From Ignelater luminosus (lineage: Eukaryota > Arthropoda > Insecta > Coleoptera > Elateridae), in contig VTPC01090901.1 in the NCBI GenBank assembly GCA_011009095.1, positions 23,419-87,418 on the forward strand: a DNA stretch of 64,000 nt, in the 5' to 3' direction. The notes under the pieces were generated by a model. The model searched no databases, was not told the origin of the DNA, and saw only the letters and a list, made by a program, of their open reading frames with translations. The translations under genes and the position numbers were made by a program. This document shows positions 37,830 through 49,431 of the stretch, in pieces (positions within the stretch are counted from its first letter, which is position 1; every line of letters starts with the position of its first letter).

Positions 37830-39770
37830 TTGTCAAATTTATTTATTGAATGCATTAATGCGTTTCATAAAATAAAACTATCTCTAGTTTTGAATTTTAT
37901 AAGTTCAAATGAGGCATTTCGAGATAATTTCTCTCTCGAAAGATTCATTCTGTTAAGGATTTATGATTGTTCTGATCATAAAAACTGTCGAGTTACCTAG
38001 TATAGGGCGAGATTTATGATCACATTTGGTCTGTTAGCGAGCAGGATAATTCCTGAGGCTTCTAACCGATTTCACCCCATCCTCCCGCGTGCTTTTTATA
38101 ACACGCGTTATTGAACACCAATTAGATGCCTGACCAACCCCTTTTAGGGGTCAGAGAATTGTCACTCCGAACGCAAGTTTAAAAGAGCCCTCCTAGCAGC
38201 TATCTCACACCGAACTGTTAATATTCCTACCTGCCGACTCTCATATTGCTTTCCCGTGCATTCTGAAGAATACCTGTAATGCTACAGCGTTTCCCGTGTT
38301 TATACAGTTCCGTTAAGCCTTCTGCGAGAAATTTTACTGCTTCGTACATTAAAGGCGAGCAAGATTCTATCGCCGTCAAATATTTATCTACAATTCTGGT
38401 ATGTACGTGAAGTCGTCAGTCCGTCTCTGAAATGTTGTGTGTTTAATTTATAAGAACCTTGTACAAACAAGTGTTGAATGAAGTGGTTGTGAATTGTACA
38501 ACGAACTTGGATACCTTTTGGATTAGTTCCTGTATCACGGTAAATGATCTTACCAAATAAATTTGCATCTTGTGAAGGAGCTAACGTTGACACTTAGAGA
38601 ACTTGATTGCTCGCCAATGTGTACTTTTCATACTTGTTACCAGTTCGCTTTGGTTACAAATAGACTAATAAATACTCTGCAGTAACGTCGTTTCGCATTA
38701 GTAAAAAACCTTGTTAAAGTATATTATCTAGTTAAAATCTATTATTTCTGATAGTTTATTAGCGTAAAGATTACATAGTCGAAATCTATTATTTTTGCTA
38801 GTTTATTAACGTAAAGATCAAATAATTGAAATTTATTATTTCATCATTTGTTTTGTTAGTTTATACCTAGAAGATTAAACAAACGAAATTTGCTATAGTA
38901 ACAATTTTTGTTGCGAGTTTATTTTTCTTAAAAGTTTATTAAAGGATATAGTTGGATCCAAAGCTAGATAAGAAAGCATCTGGAGATGACGACCTTGATA
39001 TTTTATGTTGTGTTGTTTTTCACAAGTGAACGCTATTTAATATTTACAGACGAACTTTGTTGTCAATGTTTTGATTATGCATTCATAATTCCAGGCGCTC
39101 TGTGTATGACGTCAGCCCGTTAGTTCGTGCATGTTAAACAATTAGTGTGGCCAATGTTTATTGTTACCTGTTTGGCCTATATATTTTTTCATTTGTCTTT
39201 ATGTGCGTTTATGTTAAACATTTCTTTATACAGTGTAACCCAAGATCGCAGTACTCTGTTTGTTTGTTTCTATTTACGAGTATGCTAATAGATCTTGTTG
39301 TTTTATACTTTGGTTTTTTCTTTCAAAAGTAGCGTACTAGTGGATTGTTTTAGAGATCAGCTGTTTTGGAGCCAGTGGACGGCGACCTTCACATACATAC
39401 ATAACGTTAATTTTATCCCTTACTGGGAACGTAAGTATATTTATTGTGAGCAGTACAATCTCGTTTCTTTGTCTTTGTTTATTTGTTTGAACTCGTTGTT
39501 TCGAACCTGAAAAGCTTCTCGTACAGTGACCTAGATAAGGAGATCAGCTGCGGATCTCCTCTTCAAAATTAGGTCAACGACATTATTCTGCAACTTCATC
39601 CCGAATTTCTTCAATATTTTCATACCTACATTACCGTCTATCGCCAGCACTAGGCCCTCATCACCCACGACTCGTCTCCTGCCATTAAGAGCTAGTTCAA
39701 AGTTGGCATATCTGTCAATATTATGTTGTGTATACCGAAAGAGTCATTAAACCTATAATTGCACGTAACA
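37830..39770 (-). repeat. Long diverged repeat, copy 2 of a pair
   Basis: This is the reverse-complement partner of 5625-7790, with the same landmarks in reverse order: the gaactt/gaattt-ataaaat box near 37,890, the accccttttagggg box near 38,140, the tcttgtgaagg and ggtaaatgat words near 38,540-38,580, ttggatccaaagct near 38,953, gatcagctgtttt near 39,356, ggagatcagctgcggatctc near 39,540 and cgactcgtctcc near 39,669. On the minus strand a frame of about 60 codons (39,745-39,560) reads YANFELALNGRRRVVGDEG and GLVLAIDGNVGMKILKKFG before a stop. A similar peptide is readable in copy 1. The protein family is not recognised. Confidence 0.65.
38725..38885. repeat. Tandem repeat of about 48 bases, three copies
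   Basis: The unit gaaatctattatttttgcta followed by gtttattaacgtaaagatta is present three times in a row with small changes. It lies inside copy 2 of the long repeat. The matching part of copy 1 (about 6380-6700) does not show this array, so it expanded in this copy or was lost in the other. Confidence 0.75.
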
Positions 39771-39774
39771 AGGT

Positions 39775-41543
39775 GGAGTCGTTGTTCTTCTTTGATGTTT
39801 GACAAGTATAGTCAGTTTACTCAAGCTGATCATTACGATGCGAAAAGTAGCTGCAGCAAAGATAATTGTTAAAAGTTCCTTGGAGGTGGTTACAGAGCTT
39901 TAAGTAAAGTTTCATGCTTTTCTTGTTTTTAACTACGCTCATATCTTTTAGACTCACGCTTGCTATTTTTATATTATGCACAATTGTTTTTTGCATGCTC
40001 TTTCTATTGTACCTAATAAAGATGTTAGTTGTTGCGTGCCAACGTATGGAAAACCTAGAAATGACGACACTTACTGTATTTTGATAGAATTAAGCATCCT
40101 ATGTCTTTTGAATTTTTAAGTGCCTATGTAACTTTTCTTGCCTATTTGATTGCCAAAAATGCGTTCTCTACACGCACAAATCAATAAACTTCATCAAAAG
40201 TTAAACTTTGCACGGTGGCTTAGATATCTCTTCGCTGATTTCTGTAATCTTGCAGTATCAATTCCTTTAAGTTGTTTTGCAGAAACAGCGTGGAGTTTGA
40301 AGCTTTGCTATAGGTAGGTATGCCATAGCTGTAATTCAAGCATTTTTTAGAGCGAAGAATGCCGGTAATGCATACGAAGTACCTTTAACCCTTTCACTAC
40401 GGAAAATGGATTATTACGCAAATTCTTGACTGCCATATACCCGGAATGCGAGAAACGCAAAGTTCTGATGTACTGTAAATTAACTTTAGAATGTATTGTA
40501 CACGTTGGCGGTCGCATGAGGGTGACCAGAAGAGCCCTGGCCTCCACGGATTCATGAACTCCTCGGTAATTTCAATTACATTGGTTGCCATGGTAAAGCA
40601 ATGTTGGGAAACACGCTTTGATTATATTCCAAAGAATAATGATAAATGAGGGAACTTTCTTTTTAGACAGATGATACTTTAATAGGTTCTGCTCTTCGAA
40701 GTTTAGCAATTTGATTATAAACTACATATTTGTAAATTCCAGCTCGATAACTTTAATAATTTTCAAATAATTGAACGAAATCCTCTATAATAAGAACATT
40801 ATTATTTAGTATATGTGAATTAAAAATTAAAAAATAAAAGCCACCTCTAAAAGACACTTACAGAACTCGAGTTTACAAAAGTTTCATAATTTGTGATGTT
40901 AAACAAACCTTAGCAGTTTCTGTATATAGTTAGTATTTAAGACCATTTGCTTGTTTAAACCTTTGATAATAATTTAGTGATGCCTGCCAACGTTGACCGT
41001 AATTACCATATTCCTTCTTTGGGATAAAGCAGAGACGAATTTTAGACTTGAGCCTTTTCACTGTCTAAGATGAGCTTATTGGTTTCGGACAAAAGCATGC
41101 AACAGTCACGCTAAGGTAATTTTCAACAATAAATAAGTGAGAAACATAAACGCTTTTGTAGTATCAATTTTAATTGTGGTAATAATAAGGTAATAAAACT
41201 GTAGAATTAATTAATTGATTAGACAAAAGTTTGAAGTGTCAGGGTAACTTTATTGCCCTGACTACTAAAACATTAATTTGCTGCAGTTGAGATAAGCAAC
41301 AGTAATCGCGCATTCTAATTATTTATTTGTGAACTATGCAAACTAGTCACTTACGGAACTGTAACGGGAAAGTCGATAGAAATTCAATTTAATTATTAAA
41401 CAAGCAGCATATACTTACACAATAGGTATGCGAATCACAGATCAACAGATTTAATGCAAGAAAGATTTATAGCAAAATTGTCTGCAGAGTTAGCGTTTAT
41501 CTCATAAAAGAAGAAGCGATAACAATAAACGGAAGCGTCAATT
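39775..41543. other. Non-coding stretch, no gene seen
   Basis: No recognisable coding sequence up to the assembly gap. Overlapping frames of 64-66 codons at about 40,347-40,591 (-) are unrecognised. Confidence 0.5.
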
Positions 41544-41943
41544 NNNNNNNNNNNNNNNNNNNNNNNNNNNNNNNNNNNNNNNNNNNNNNNNNNNNNNNNN
41601 NNNNNNNNNNNNNNNNNNNNNNNNNNNNNNNNNNNNNNNNNNNNNNNNNNNNNNNNNNNNNNNNNNNNNNNNNNNNNNNNNNNNNNNNNNNNNNNNNNNN
41701 NNNNNNNNNNNNNNNNNNNNNNNNNNNNNNNNNNNNNNNNNNNNNNNNNNNNNNNNNNNNNNNNNNNNNNNNNNNNNNNNNNNNNNNNNNNNNNNNNNNN
41801 NNNNNNNNNNNNNNNNNNNNNNNNNNNNNNNNNNNNNNNNNNNNNNNNNNNNNNNNNNNNNNNNNNNNNNNNNNNNNNNNNNNNNNNNNNNNNNNNNNNN
41901 NNNNNNNNNNNNNNNNNNNNNNNNNNNNNNNNNNNNNNNNNNN
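41544..41943. other. Assembly gap (400 Ns)
   Basis: A run of exactly 400 unknown bases, a conventional scaffolding-gap size. Any open frame crossing it is an artefact. Confidence 0.99.
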
Positions 41944-42589
41944 AGCAAATCGTAGTTTGAAGGCACGAAATTCGACATTTTTAAGAGCGAAAAAAATGCG
42001 TTATTGTATGAAACATCACAAACAATGAATTGAATATTGTTGACAGATGACAGACGAAAAAAATAAGATATTTGGGACAGTTTAAAAATACTCCTAGCGA
42101 CATCTGTGGTCTAATAGCTGCAAGTCTCATTTCATAGGTATACACCTGGTAGTATGATTGCTTTTAAAATTCTTGGAATTTTGAATTGTTAACTTAATTT
42201 TTAACTTACAAACACAGAAATCGAAATTAGAACATTACAGAACATTACAATTCTTAGATTTATGTTGTTTATACAGTGTGTCTAGTTTAAAATGACCTAC
42301 ATGGGGCATATTGAAAACGGTAATAGATACAAGGTTGGTTAAATGAGGAAAAAGTTTCGTATTTATATGCCAATAAATAATCCATGGTTACATTGACAAT
42401 TATCTGCCTTGTTTCAAAGATACAGGGTGAAAACCAAAAAAGTGCATTTTCTAAAATCCTGATTTGTTTACTTGTTATTACAGATAAATAAACAATATTT
42501 TCAGAAACGAAGTAGCGACTAATGAGGATTTCAAAAACGACTTCAAAAAAATGCTAGGCCTTCTAGATTTCACGTACTCGTATCCAACT

Positions 42590-42770
42590 TTTGTTTTTCT
42601 TATGGGCGCCATATTGGATTTTTACATTTTTGAAATCGTCATAAAAAGAGCTTTTCAACCATGTAAATATGACTATGTTTAAAGGAGAGAAATTACAAGA
42701 AAATACAAAATTAAGATTTAACCATAGTAGGCCTTGGAGTTTCCAAATAATAATTTGCAAACAAATAAGA
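42590..42770 (+). repeat. Inverted repeat arm (left) of the DUF4817-type element
   Basis: About 180 bases, from tgggcgccatattgga to aataatttgcaaacaaataa, pair with 43,488-43,670 on the opposite strand with few mismatches. Confidence 0.85.
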
Positions 42771-43353
42771 GAAAATATCAAAAGGCGTAATATTCTGCGA
42801 CCTTGCAGGCCATCTTATTGGTCCCCGATTTCCAGTCCAATGATCAGGATATTCATTATTTAAAAAATTAGTAATTATTTGAGCATTGTGTGCAGGTGCC
42901 CTATCTTGCTGAAAAAAACATGTTTTGAAGGATTGCAAGGGGAAGTTCCATCAAACGATCTGCTACATTTGTTTGTAAAAGGTGAAGGTATCTTACAGAA
43001 TTAAGGTTTTCATTGAAGAAAAACGGTCTAACGGTGTAACTACCAATTATACCTATCTAGGCATTAAATCCCCATCTAATCTGCTGTCTCACTCCGCGAA
43101 CCAATTGTGGATTTGTATCTGACCACAAAACGATATTTTTTCGATTAAATAAACCGCAATTGGTAAATCGACTTTCGTCTGACCATAAAACTTTCATAGA
43201 AAAGTTTGGAATCAGATTTTGACCTCTTATGTACCACCGACAAAATTTTGGGTATATATTCCGATACATTTCTTCAGCCGCTTTCTTGTTCCTCCGACAG
43301 AGAATAAAACATTCCAACATGTCATATTTTTCACGATTCGAAAAACGATCCAT
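42711..43353 (-). pseudogene. DUF4817-type transposase with internal deletion
   Basis: The N-terminus from ATG at 43,353 (MDRFSNREKYDMLECFILCR, then AAEEMYRNIYP) matches the start of insect transposases carrying DUF4817. It runs directly into the catalytic part: KFCRWYIRGQNLIPNFSMK, VLWSDESRFTNCGLFNRKN (first Asp) and NPQLVRGVRQQIRWGFNA. The usual region between these parts, including the helix-turn-helix, is missing. After a break at about 43,050-42,940 it resumes with CFFQQDRAPAHNAQIITNFL (second Asp), GPIRWPARSQNITPFDIF (third acidic site) and ends in the tail TPRPTMVKS at 42,711. The order and spacing fit a Tc1/mariner-superfamily protein. It is broken and non-functional. Confidence 0.85.
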
Positions 43354-43487
43354 TTAACACGATATTTATTTACACAAGAATTATACTCAGACGCAACGAA
43401 ACTGACAATAACAATTATTTGATTGGTACAAACTGCAATTGTTTTATAAGAATATCAAAAAAATGAAGCCCACTTTAATTAGAATTT

Positions 43488-43670
43488 TCACTCATTTGTT
43501 TGCAAATTATTATTTAGAAACCTCAAGGCCTACTATGGTTAAATCTTAATTTTGTATTTTCTTGTACTTTTTCTTCTTTAAACATAGTCATATTAGATGG
43601 TTGAAAAGCTCTTTTCATGACGATTTCAAAAATGTAAAAATCCAATATGGCGCCTTGAATAAATATTGAT
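43488..43670 (-). repeat. Inverted repeat arm (right) of the DUF4817-type element
   Basis: Reverse complement of 42,590-42,770. On the plus strand it encodes an isolated transposase tail (FANYYLETSRPTMVKS and stop), a near copy of the tail at 42,711-42,760. Confidence 0.85.
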
Positions 43671-43689
43671 GTAAAACAATAAAAAGACC

Positions 43690-46270
43690 ATAACAAGCAG
43701 CAATCAGTACATGTGGAAAAACCTATGCACACGAATTTAATAAAAGAGCAGACAATTTCCTCTTCAAGCGCAATGCAGAAGAACGAAGTGGAATAACAAG
43801 TGTTACAACGAATCTCATATACGTGGGTGATAGTACGATAACCCTTGAAAAGCGAATACGTTATTACAAACGGTTGAATAAATCTACGATATGCTTTTTG
43901 TCACAAAGCCACGTAGTATGTGTATTGAAATAAAAGTATTCGTGATTAATTATAGTTTTGGTAGAGAATTTAATTTAATTTAAAACTAACCAACAAATAA
44001 ATTTCATGACTGTCAGATTTGTTAATTGAAGTCAAGCAAACTAAACCGTGCCTAATCCATTTTATGAGTTAGTTGAATTAGGAAGGCTTTAGAATTCTCT
44101 TCTGCTTAACTAAGTTTTCAGGATTGAAAATGGCTTTTTCGTCTGTTGTTTAAATAACAAAGGTCATAACAAAATAGGAAAACTGGGTAGACTAGATTAA
44201 TTTGCATGTTTATATGTTGTTATGTAGTTAGATTAGGGTTAGAATTAGTTCATGTTGTGTAAATTTAGTTAAAACGAGGTTTACTTGATGTTTTGAACTA
44301 ATTTCTATTGAGATTTTCAAGCTCTATTATTTATTTTCTGAAGTTTGCTGCATACTTAAGAGAATCAGTAATTACTGTGGTTGCCCTCTAGATTTTCTTC
44401 ATCACCTTTAATTTACCAATACAATCTGCAATATTCTAAATATCAAAATTAAATTGATACTTTTAGTTTACGTAGCTTCAAGTTTAACCAAATTTAAGAC
44501 TGAAAGATTCAGAAATTTTAGTTTAGTGTTTTTTAATAATAATTTTAATAATAACTGTAGATGAACGTTAACAAGTCTATTATAATTTTAAGGAAAGTTT
44601 TAATTCAAACTTTTTTCGATATATGTATGATAGTAAACCATTATCATAATCAATTAGTTTTGCGATTGACTCTACAATAGATTATGCATTTTGTGCTTTT
44701 AGAGCTTGGTGAGATTAAAAATGAAAATGTCATTTATAAAGATGAGCCTTGAAGTTTTACCCATAAGTCGTTTTCCTGGCAGATAAAGCTGGAGAAACGC
44801 AAAATGTAATTTGCTTCAATTTTTCTTAGCGAAAGTGCCTTTCAGTTGTATTTGAATTACTGAAGCTCTTACAAAGCAAACTACGGAAAATTCATACAAG
44901 TCTACTAAATTTATGCAAAAACTCTAAGCGAAACATTACTGACCTAAAAGGCAGAATAAAATAAAAAAGCTTTATCATGTACCTATAACAGTAATTTCCC
45001 TCTTTCCACATTTTCCAACTTTGCTAATATTCCAGCTTTTACTCGTCTCGTTTTTCGGTATCTATTATCCGTTATTTTATACGTTCGATAATTTAGTTTC
45101 CACTTCGTTAGGTTTGATGTAAATTACATTTTAAGATCCTTTTTTATCTAATTCGAATCTTACCTTTTTACACTCCTTGGTTTTCTTAAATCTAATCACG
45201 AAATTATAGATGATTAATAGTTGGCAGCAATTTTCTTTTTCTTTATTCAAAATTGATTTCCACTAATGTGTAATTAATATTTAGAGAATCTTCTGTATTT
45301 TAGATTGGAGCTGAAACGTAAATTCACATTTAAAATAATTTCTTCTGCGCAGCTTAATTTGTTATTACCCTATTTCTTATCGAAATTCTCATTCCCATTT
45401 CAGCCTGAAAGTTAATTACGATTTTCATTTCGAGCTTATTCAAATTTCAACTGAAGTTTATTTCTAACTTGTCTTTGTTTAACATAAACAAGTTTATCTT
45501 TGTTTTTATATTTTGACAATAAACTAATTCTGAACATGTGTTTAATTAAACTTGAGACTCAAGATGAATTATACTTTCTACGATTTTAATCTTGAAATTT
45601 GTAGTGCTTTAATTTCAATTTTATTATCTCTGTAGTGTAGTTTTTAAAACAAAAATAAAATGAATTTAACTGCTTTAAGTATTTCCAACAATTAATTATT
45701 TTAGAAGGTCAGTATGTTAAAGCAGCTGAAATAGACGGATAAGTCATTTATTTGAAAAGTTTCTAATTTGCGTGACTAAAACAAGACGTAAATTTCCATT
45801 AAAGGAAATGTTTTAACTCGGTAAGACATAATACCTTCCTTAAACCGCTTTTTGTTAATCTTTCTTATTTAATAAATTTTTAATTAGCCTCATATTAAAT
45901 ATTTTATGCTTTTCTAAGTTGCTTAATAACTGCAGAAATCCGAGAGTGTCTGCAATATTAATTTGAACCCAACACGACACAAAAAAACCACAAAAAACAA
46001 ACTGGGGAAAGTTTAAAGGAAAGGAAATTCAATATAGTTATAAGATTAAAAACAAAATAATGAGAACTAAATACAGAAAACAATTATTTTTCCATTTTAA
46101 GTGAAACGAGATTTAATTTTTGCTTCATCGTGCTTTTTCTGTTGGTTACCTTCGATCATTAATCTTGACTTAGAAAAGAAATCTGAATTAACATTTATTA
46201 ACATTAAACGAGTGATGCTCATGGTTAACTATGCAAACAAGAAATGAATTGGCAGTTAAATGATCTTGTT
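43690..46270. other. AT-rich non-coding stretch, no gene seen
   Basis: Dense stop codons on both strands and long AT runs. No repeat or coding signal found. Confidence 0.6.
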
Positions 46271-47400
46271 GTAGCTATAAATACGGTGATTCACAGCATA
46301 AAGAGCTGTTGTGTGAAGTGTGCTGGATGATCACCAGGTGGTTGCGCTTGCGATGCTCTTTAAATTTGCAACTTCCACGAACTCGTCTGCTCTCTGTCGA
46401 GATACGGCCCTACACATCAAAGTTGAAAATTGATTGTTCACTCAATATCCTATTCGACTAGAATTTAAATAGCAATATTTTAGAAGTTATATTCTTATAT
46501 TGTTAGCTTTCGTCCGACGAAGTATATGGTCAAGAAGTCTTTTCCAATTATAAAAAGACCTCCACAAAAAGAAAGTTTTTAACCGTAAAGTCAGTTTAAA
46601 TTTTAGTGTGTCCTTTAAAACTAACTAAAACTTTCTTAATTTACGTAAACGATCACTTTAGATCGAATGCTGTTAAATCAACCGCCGCGCGCGTCACACC
46701 AACCCTTCCACACCCCACGACCGTACATATTCTTTGCTGAAATGTATAATATGTCGACTGGACATTCCTATAAATTAGAAAATCAACTTGCCTTAACGTG
46801 TCCAGACGGACCTCGAGTTGAATTCCCGGTGAAGAAACAGCATACGCTAAAACAACGTTTTTAACCCAGTGGAAAATGATCTTACACGTAAACTAAAGAA
46901 ACATTTCAAAATACCACAAGAAACATTTATATCAAACCATAAGGTTAATTGTAAGGAAATATCTAATAAAATTGCGGTTTGATAACAGATTTTATTTATA
47001 ATCCAGTAAAATTAGGATTAAACCTCGGAACGTTCTAAAGACGGGCTGAAAAGTCCGTTAGTCAAGCTATCAAAACTTGAAGGTCACAAAAATCGGTTTT
47101 ATGCAAATATCTCGCTTTCCATGTTTTCAATGTCTTGTAGAGCATAAGATTCTCTACAAGTTTGGTTTTATGCATTTTTCTGTTTTTCTGTTGTTTTCGT
47201 GATAGAGCGCGAATAGTGGGAAGCTATGTAAACTGTAAAGCCGGATGCATAGTACACTTTACGAAGTTAATTATATGATGAAATATGTATATTATTGTTT
47301 AAGGTAGAATGCAAGGCGGGTTTTTTCGACTTGGTATCTTCCTAGTGAATAGTATCAGAAGCTACTCGGTTTACCTCTGAATACCATCACCAGTAGACAT
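46270..47400. other. Unassigned stretch with two GC-richer patches
   Basis: Patches at about 46,280-46,420 and 46,675-46,860 stand out from AT-rich surroundings. The second lies in a 65-codon frame (46,667-46,864, +) with no known motif. The word gtgtccagacggacctcg near 46,798 recalls the piggyBac-element terminus at 10,394 only faintly. Possible exon or transposon fragments; not resolved. Confidence 0.3.
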
Positions 47401-47405
47401 GTGTC

Positions 47406-47790
47406 TCAAGATTTCTCATTTTTGTTGTCGTCCTCTTCTTCTGGTTGCCCAAATTCAATTTCCGGATCCTTATCGTGATCCTCGTTTTCTGTCACATCGG
47501 ATTCTAAAACCTCAAGGCTCTCGGGAACAAATTCATTTGCTGTATCAAAATCATTTGATATTGATGAGGCGTTGGAGTATGCTTGTCCGTAACACTGACC
47601 ACAAACTGTGGAGCACTGCAACCCTACTTTTCTACATCCATTGTTCGTGCCACAACCTTTGTTGAAATTGCAGAAGATTATATTCAATAGTTCGTCCGGT
47701 GCTGATGGCAATAATGTTGTTGTCGGCTTCAGGATCTCGTTCTCTAGCTTCTACCCCCAGTTTTCAGATTGTAAATCTAACCTAGCCTAA
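47406..47790 (-). pseudogene. Cys-rich C-terminal fragment of an insect repeat-encoded protein
   Basis: On the minus strand, an upstream part (ENWG, stop, KLENEILKPTTTLLPSAPDE) leads into LLNIIFCNFNKGCGTNNG, CRKVGLQCSTVCGQCYG and QAYSNASSIS. An acidic tail ending at 47,406 follows. The order W-G-W/PPAPDELLN followed by CxCxxGCxxxCGCRKxGLxCSxxCxxCxGxxCxN is a module I recognise from many predicted proteins in insect genomes, where it is multi-copy and probably transposon-derived. The expected WGW is broken by a stop, and the first CxC is CNF here. The enzyme or structural role of the parent protein is unknown to me. Confidence 0.65.
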
Positions 47791-47799
47791 CCAGTCTGC

Positions 47800-48885
47800 T
47801 AGCTATGCTGACGAGCTGCTGCGCTTGTAGATAGAAAATATGATAATTCCACCGGTCTGTTGAGTCTCGTTGAATTGATTAATTGTGTGTATTTTTCATT
47901 CCGAGATTTGGCCTTAATTTCGCCTAATTTTACTGGACTTATTAATAGATGAATTAAATATTTATTTTCCATGGAAATAAAAAAACGCCCGAGAATGTTA
48001 CATGATTTGAAACGCACCAGGGGATACTACAAATATTTTTAGATCATGATTGCTTCAATCCCTATTGTAATAGTCAACCTTCTCTTGAAACTTTCCTATG
48101 AACATATTTCAATTTGATCAAAACATCAAATTTCTCATTTTTGTTCTGTAATCACATCAGTTTGTTAAATGACAAATTTTCAATTTCCGTGTTTTAATCT
48201 ATGGGAAGTATACTATCTCTTAATGTCTCAATATGGCCATTTTTAGTCAACTAGCGGAACAATTTAAAGTAAAGACAAAAATCTGTTATCTTTCCACAAA
48301 TATGTTCAAAACGTCGTGCAAGCATTGACCATGATACCTCCAGACGATCGTTTCATCCTTGTTTGGACTCATAAGTGAAAGATAATGGCGGTTGATGCTT
48401 AATATTAAGGCGCCATCTAATAACAACCCCAAGACAAGCCTTTTGGGCGATTTTACCAAGAAACGTTAGTTTCTCAATCAAGTAATTGCATCAAAATAAT
48501 ATTATCCAGTACATATACAGTTGTGTGAAAATCTTTAGAGCAACTTTGAGTTTTGCGAAGTAAATTAGGTTAGTTCTTCAAGACCTGAAGACGTATGCAT
48601 TGAATTTTTGTGATCAACATGACGTATTGGTTCTATCTATGGTAGTCTAATGCATTATTTAATTTTATTTGTTTGGAAATTGACATTTTTATAAACTTGT
48701 TATACGATTAAGTTTACTTACTGTGGACAATGTGCGCACTGTATTGTTGTGAACAGTTCCAAAAAACAATTTTTCAAAAGCGGGAAAATCTCAAAACATG
48801 CCTTCTTTTAGAATGGCACGTTAAGAATGCCTGCTAATTGGAGCACAAAGGGTTTTAGTGCAAGATGCTATTCCCAAATTTTAGT
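47800..48885. other. No gene seen
   Basis: AT-rich sequence without recognisable coding motifs, ending at the tandem duplication. Confidence 0.5.
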
Positions 48886-48888
48886 AAT

Positions 48889-49372
48889 CGGTGACTTAAC
48901 CAAAATCAGATACCTGATGTAAAAAATCTTTGTATGTCCTCAAAAAATTGTTACCTTTCTAGACGAAAGAAAAAAATTTAGTTTGCTCATTTCTTTACAT
49001 ACCTTCAATAAGCACATTTTTATCGTTCTAAATTGATATTGAGAGAAATATCGAGATAACGAAGATGTTGAAGGTTAGTTTGTTGCTTCCAAAAGAAACG
49101 AATAACTGTTGTAGAGACCTTTGCTTCTTCAGTCGGTGACTTAACCAAAATCAGATACCTTATGTAAAAAATCTTTGTATATACTTAGAAAATTGTTACC
49201 TTTCTAGACGAAAGAAGCAAAATTCAGTTTACTCTACATACCTTCAACAAGCACAGTTTTATTGTTCTAAATTGATATTGAGAGAACTATCGAGACAATG
49301 AAGATCTTGAAGGTTAGTTCGATGTTTCCAAAAGAAACGAGTAACCCCTGTAGAGGCTTTTGCCTCTTCAGT
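48889..49372 (+). repeat. Tandem duplication of about 245 bases
   Basis: Two adjacent copies, 48,889-49,133 and 49,134-49,372, both start cggtgacttaaccaaaatca and end in a cttcagt word. They share almost all intervening sequence (gaaaattgttacctttctag and ttctaaattgatattgagag). The second copy runs into cggaaatttagcc, a degenerate third start, about 60 bases before the pogo-type transposase start. They may be subterminal repeats of that transposon. Confidence 0.85.
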
Positions 49373-49431
49373 CGGAAATTTAGCCATTAACATATTTAAT
49401 ATCAGCGACGACACGTCAATAGGTATCTATA

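Larger units (their letters stand above)
42272..43670 (-). mobile_element. DUF4817-type mariner-like transposon, rearranged
   Basis: The left end is a TA-flanked terminal sequence, cagtgtgtctagtttaaaat near 42,275, typical of Tc1/mariner-like ends. It is followed by about 300 bases of non-coding subterminal sequence and then the minus-strand transposase remnant. On the right, 43,488-43,670 is the reverse complement of 42,590-42,770, including the last 16 or so codons of the transposase. The right outer terminus is missing. The copy is therefore a damaged element with an inverted duplication of its own tail. Confidence 0.75.

Noticed and set aside
41538..41978. 146-codon open frame
   Set aside because: It spans the run of Ns and has no real sequence behind it.
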